A stretch of 7,049 bases of DNA from positions 1 to 7,049 of the forward strand of contig JAEZNV010000108.1 of NCBI GenBank assembly GCA_023441725.1. The letters run 5' to 3'. Of this stretch, positions 6,270 to 7,049 are shown piece after piece. Source of the stretch: Actinomycetes bacterium (lineage in GTDB: Bacteria; Actinomycetota; Coriobacteriia; Coriobacteriales; Coriobacteriaceae). Below the pieces are notes generated by a model. The model had not been told where the DNA came from, made no database searches, and saw only the letters and a program-made list of their open reading frames with translations. Numbering within the stretch: the first letter of the stretch is position 1; each line of letters begins with the position of its first letter. A program made the translations under genes and the position numbers.

Positions 6270-7049
6270 TTCGAAGTCCCTTTCAGCGTGAGGCGCAGAT
6301 AGTCGTCAATGGTTGCCCGATCGCAGGGAATCTCGGGGAAGGCCTCGAGCGTTTCGCGACGGTTGGGCACGAGCACGTCCACGCTGTAGGCGTGGTGGAC
6401 GGCACGGGCGCCTTCGACGCAAACCATAAGCTCGGCGGCCTGTGCTTGGGTACAGTGGTCGATGCCGGCGCGGTCGGTAATATCCTCGCGCGGCAGGTCA
6501 AACACAATCGAGCCAGCATCGATGCAGATGACGCGATCAGCGGTGCGATCGAGATCGGACGTAATGTGGCTCGAGAGCAACACGCTGTGCTGGCCGTCGG
6601 CGACAAAGGCAAGCAGCTCATCAAGCAGTTCCTCGCGTGCCATGGGATCGAGGCCCGCAGTGGCTTCGTCCAAAACGAGCAGCTTGGCATTGTGGCTGAG
6701 CGCGCAGGTAAGTTGCAGCTTCATGCCCATGCCGCGGGAGAGGTCCTTGACCTTTGTCTTGGGATCGAGGCCAAATCGGTTGATGAATCCGGCGAACGTT
6801 TCGCGGTCCCACGTGGGGTACGCCGGGCCTACGAGCGACTCGATCTGGCCCACCTTGAGCGTGGAGGGGAAGGGGCACGTGTCCAGGACAAGACCGACGC
6901 GGGAGCGTAGATGGCGTTGCGACTCATCGGGCGCGTCGGCGCCACAGCGCTGCCCAAACAGGCGCACCTCGCCGGCATCGAGCTTGATAAGCCCGAGCGC
7001 GGCGCGAATGGTCGTTGTCTTGCCGGCACCGTTAGCGCCCACAAAGCCA
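6266..7049 (-). CDS. ABC transporter ATP-binding protein (YtrB/BcrA-like), 5' end outside the window
   Basis: The visible 260 residues start just before the Walker A motif (GFVGANGAGKTTT at the right edge), so roughly 30-40 N-terminal residues are missing. Counting from the GTG at 7042, which is an internal Val rather than a start: Walker A GANGAGKTT (2-10), a YPTWDRETF stretch (75-83), ABC signature LSRGM (101-105) in place of LSGGQ, Walker B LLVLDE (121-126) with the catalytic Glu followed by Ala where Pro is usual (DEATAGLDP), and the H-loop His149 in SSHI. The WDRETF and LSRGM pattern is typical of YtrB-like ATPases. It powers the permease encoded immediately downstream by a 4-nt overlap. 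Such operons often begin with a GntR/YtrA-type regulator, which would lie beyond position 7049 and cannot be confirmed. Confidence 0.9.
   Translation of the reverse strand, partial: GFVGANGAGKTTTIRAALGLIKLDAGEVRLFGQRCGADAPDESQRHLRSRVGLVLDTCPFPSTLKVGQIESLVGPAYPTWDRETFAGFINRFGLDPKTKVKDLSRGMGMKLQLTCALSHNAKLLVLDEATAGLDPMAREELLDELLAFVADGQHSVLLSSHITSDLDRTADRVICIDAGSIVFDLPREDITDRAGIDHCTQAQAAELMVCVEGARAVHHAYSVDVLVPNRRETLEAFPEIPCDRATIDDYLRLTLKGTSK

Overview
The window looks like chromosomal DNA of a fairly high-GC gut actinobacterium, most likely a Coriobacteriia member such as Collinsella. This is inferred from base composition judged by eye and from the style of the genes (a kinase with extracellular solute-binding domains, a small K+ channel, a YtrB-like ABC pair). 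No rRNA or other taxonomic marker is present, so the assignment is tentative. There is no rRNA, tRNA, CRISPR array, phage or transposase gene.

Layout. Positions 11-2815 (minus) hold one very large gene for an EvgS/BvgS-like hybrid histidine kinase: signal peptide, two tandem SBP_bac_3 sensor domains, one membrane helix, HisKA, HATPase_c and a receiver. It is split by an in-frame TAG at 1802-1804. Positions 2816-3060 are a divergent intergenic region holding three copies of a 30-bp REP-like unit (2908-2991) that can form long hairpins. Then, on the plus strand, come a two-helix K+ channel (3061-3486), a LOG-family phosphoribohydrolase (3521-4054) and a ClC-family channel/transporter (4180-5484). 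The LOG gene is also split by an in-frame TAG, at 3851-3853, inside its catalytic signature. Converging on these from the right is a minus-strand ABC operon: an ATPase whose 5' end lies beyond the window (6266-7049) and a translationally coupled ABC-2 permease (5571-6269).

How the genes might work together. The kinase would sense an extracellular amino-acid-like or peptide ligand and feed a phosphorelay whose Hpt and output regulator are not here. The K+ channel, LOG enzyme and ClC protein are co-oriented, but only the first two are close enough (34 bp) to suggest one transcript. The ABC pair is a self-contained exporter or membrane-stress unit.

The most notable point is that two neighbouring, otherwise intact genes each carry exactly one in-frame amber codon, both followed by G, with coding capacity and domain homology continuing uninterrupted beyond it. 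The candidate explanations are two recent nonsense mutations, base-call errors, or amber suppression/readthrough in this strain. TAG also appears to be an ordinary terminator for at least three genes here (the kinase, ClC and permease), which argues against complete TAG reassignment.
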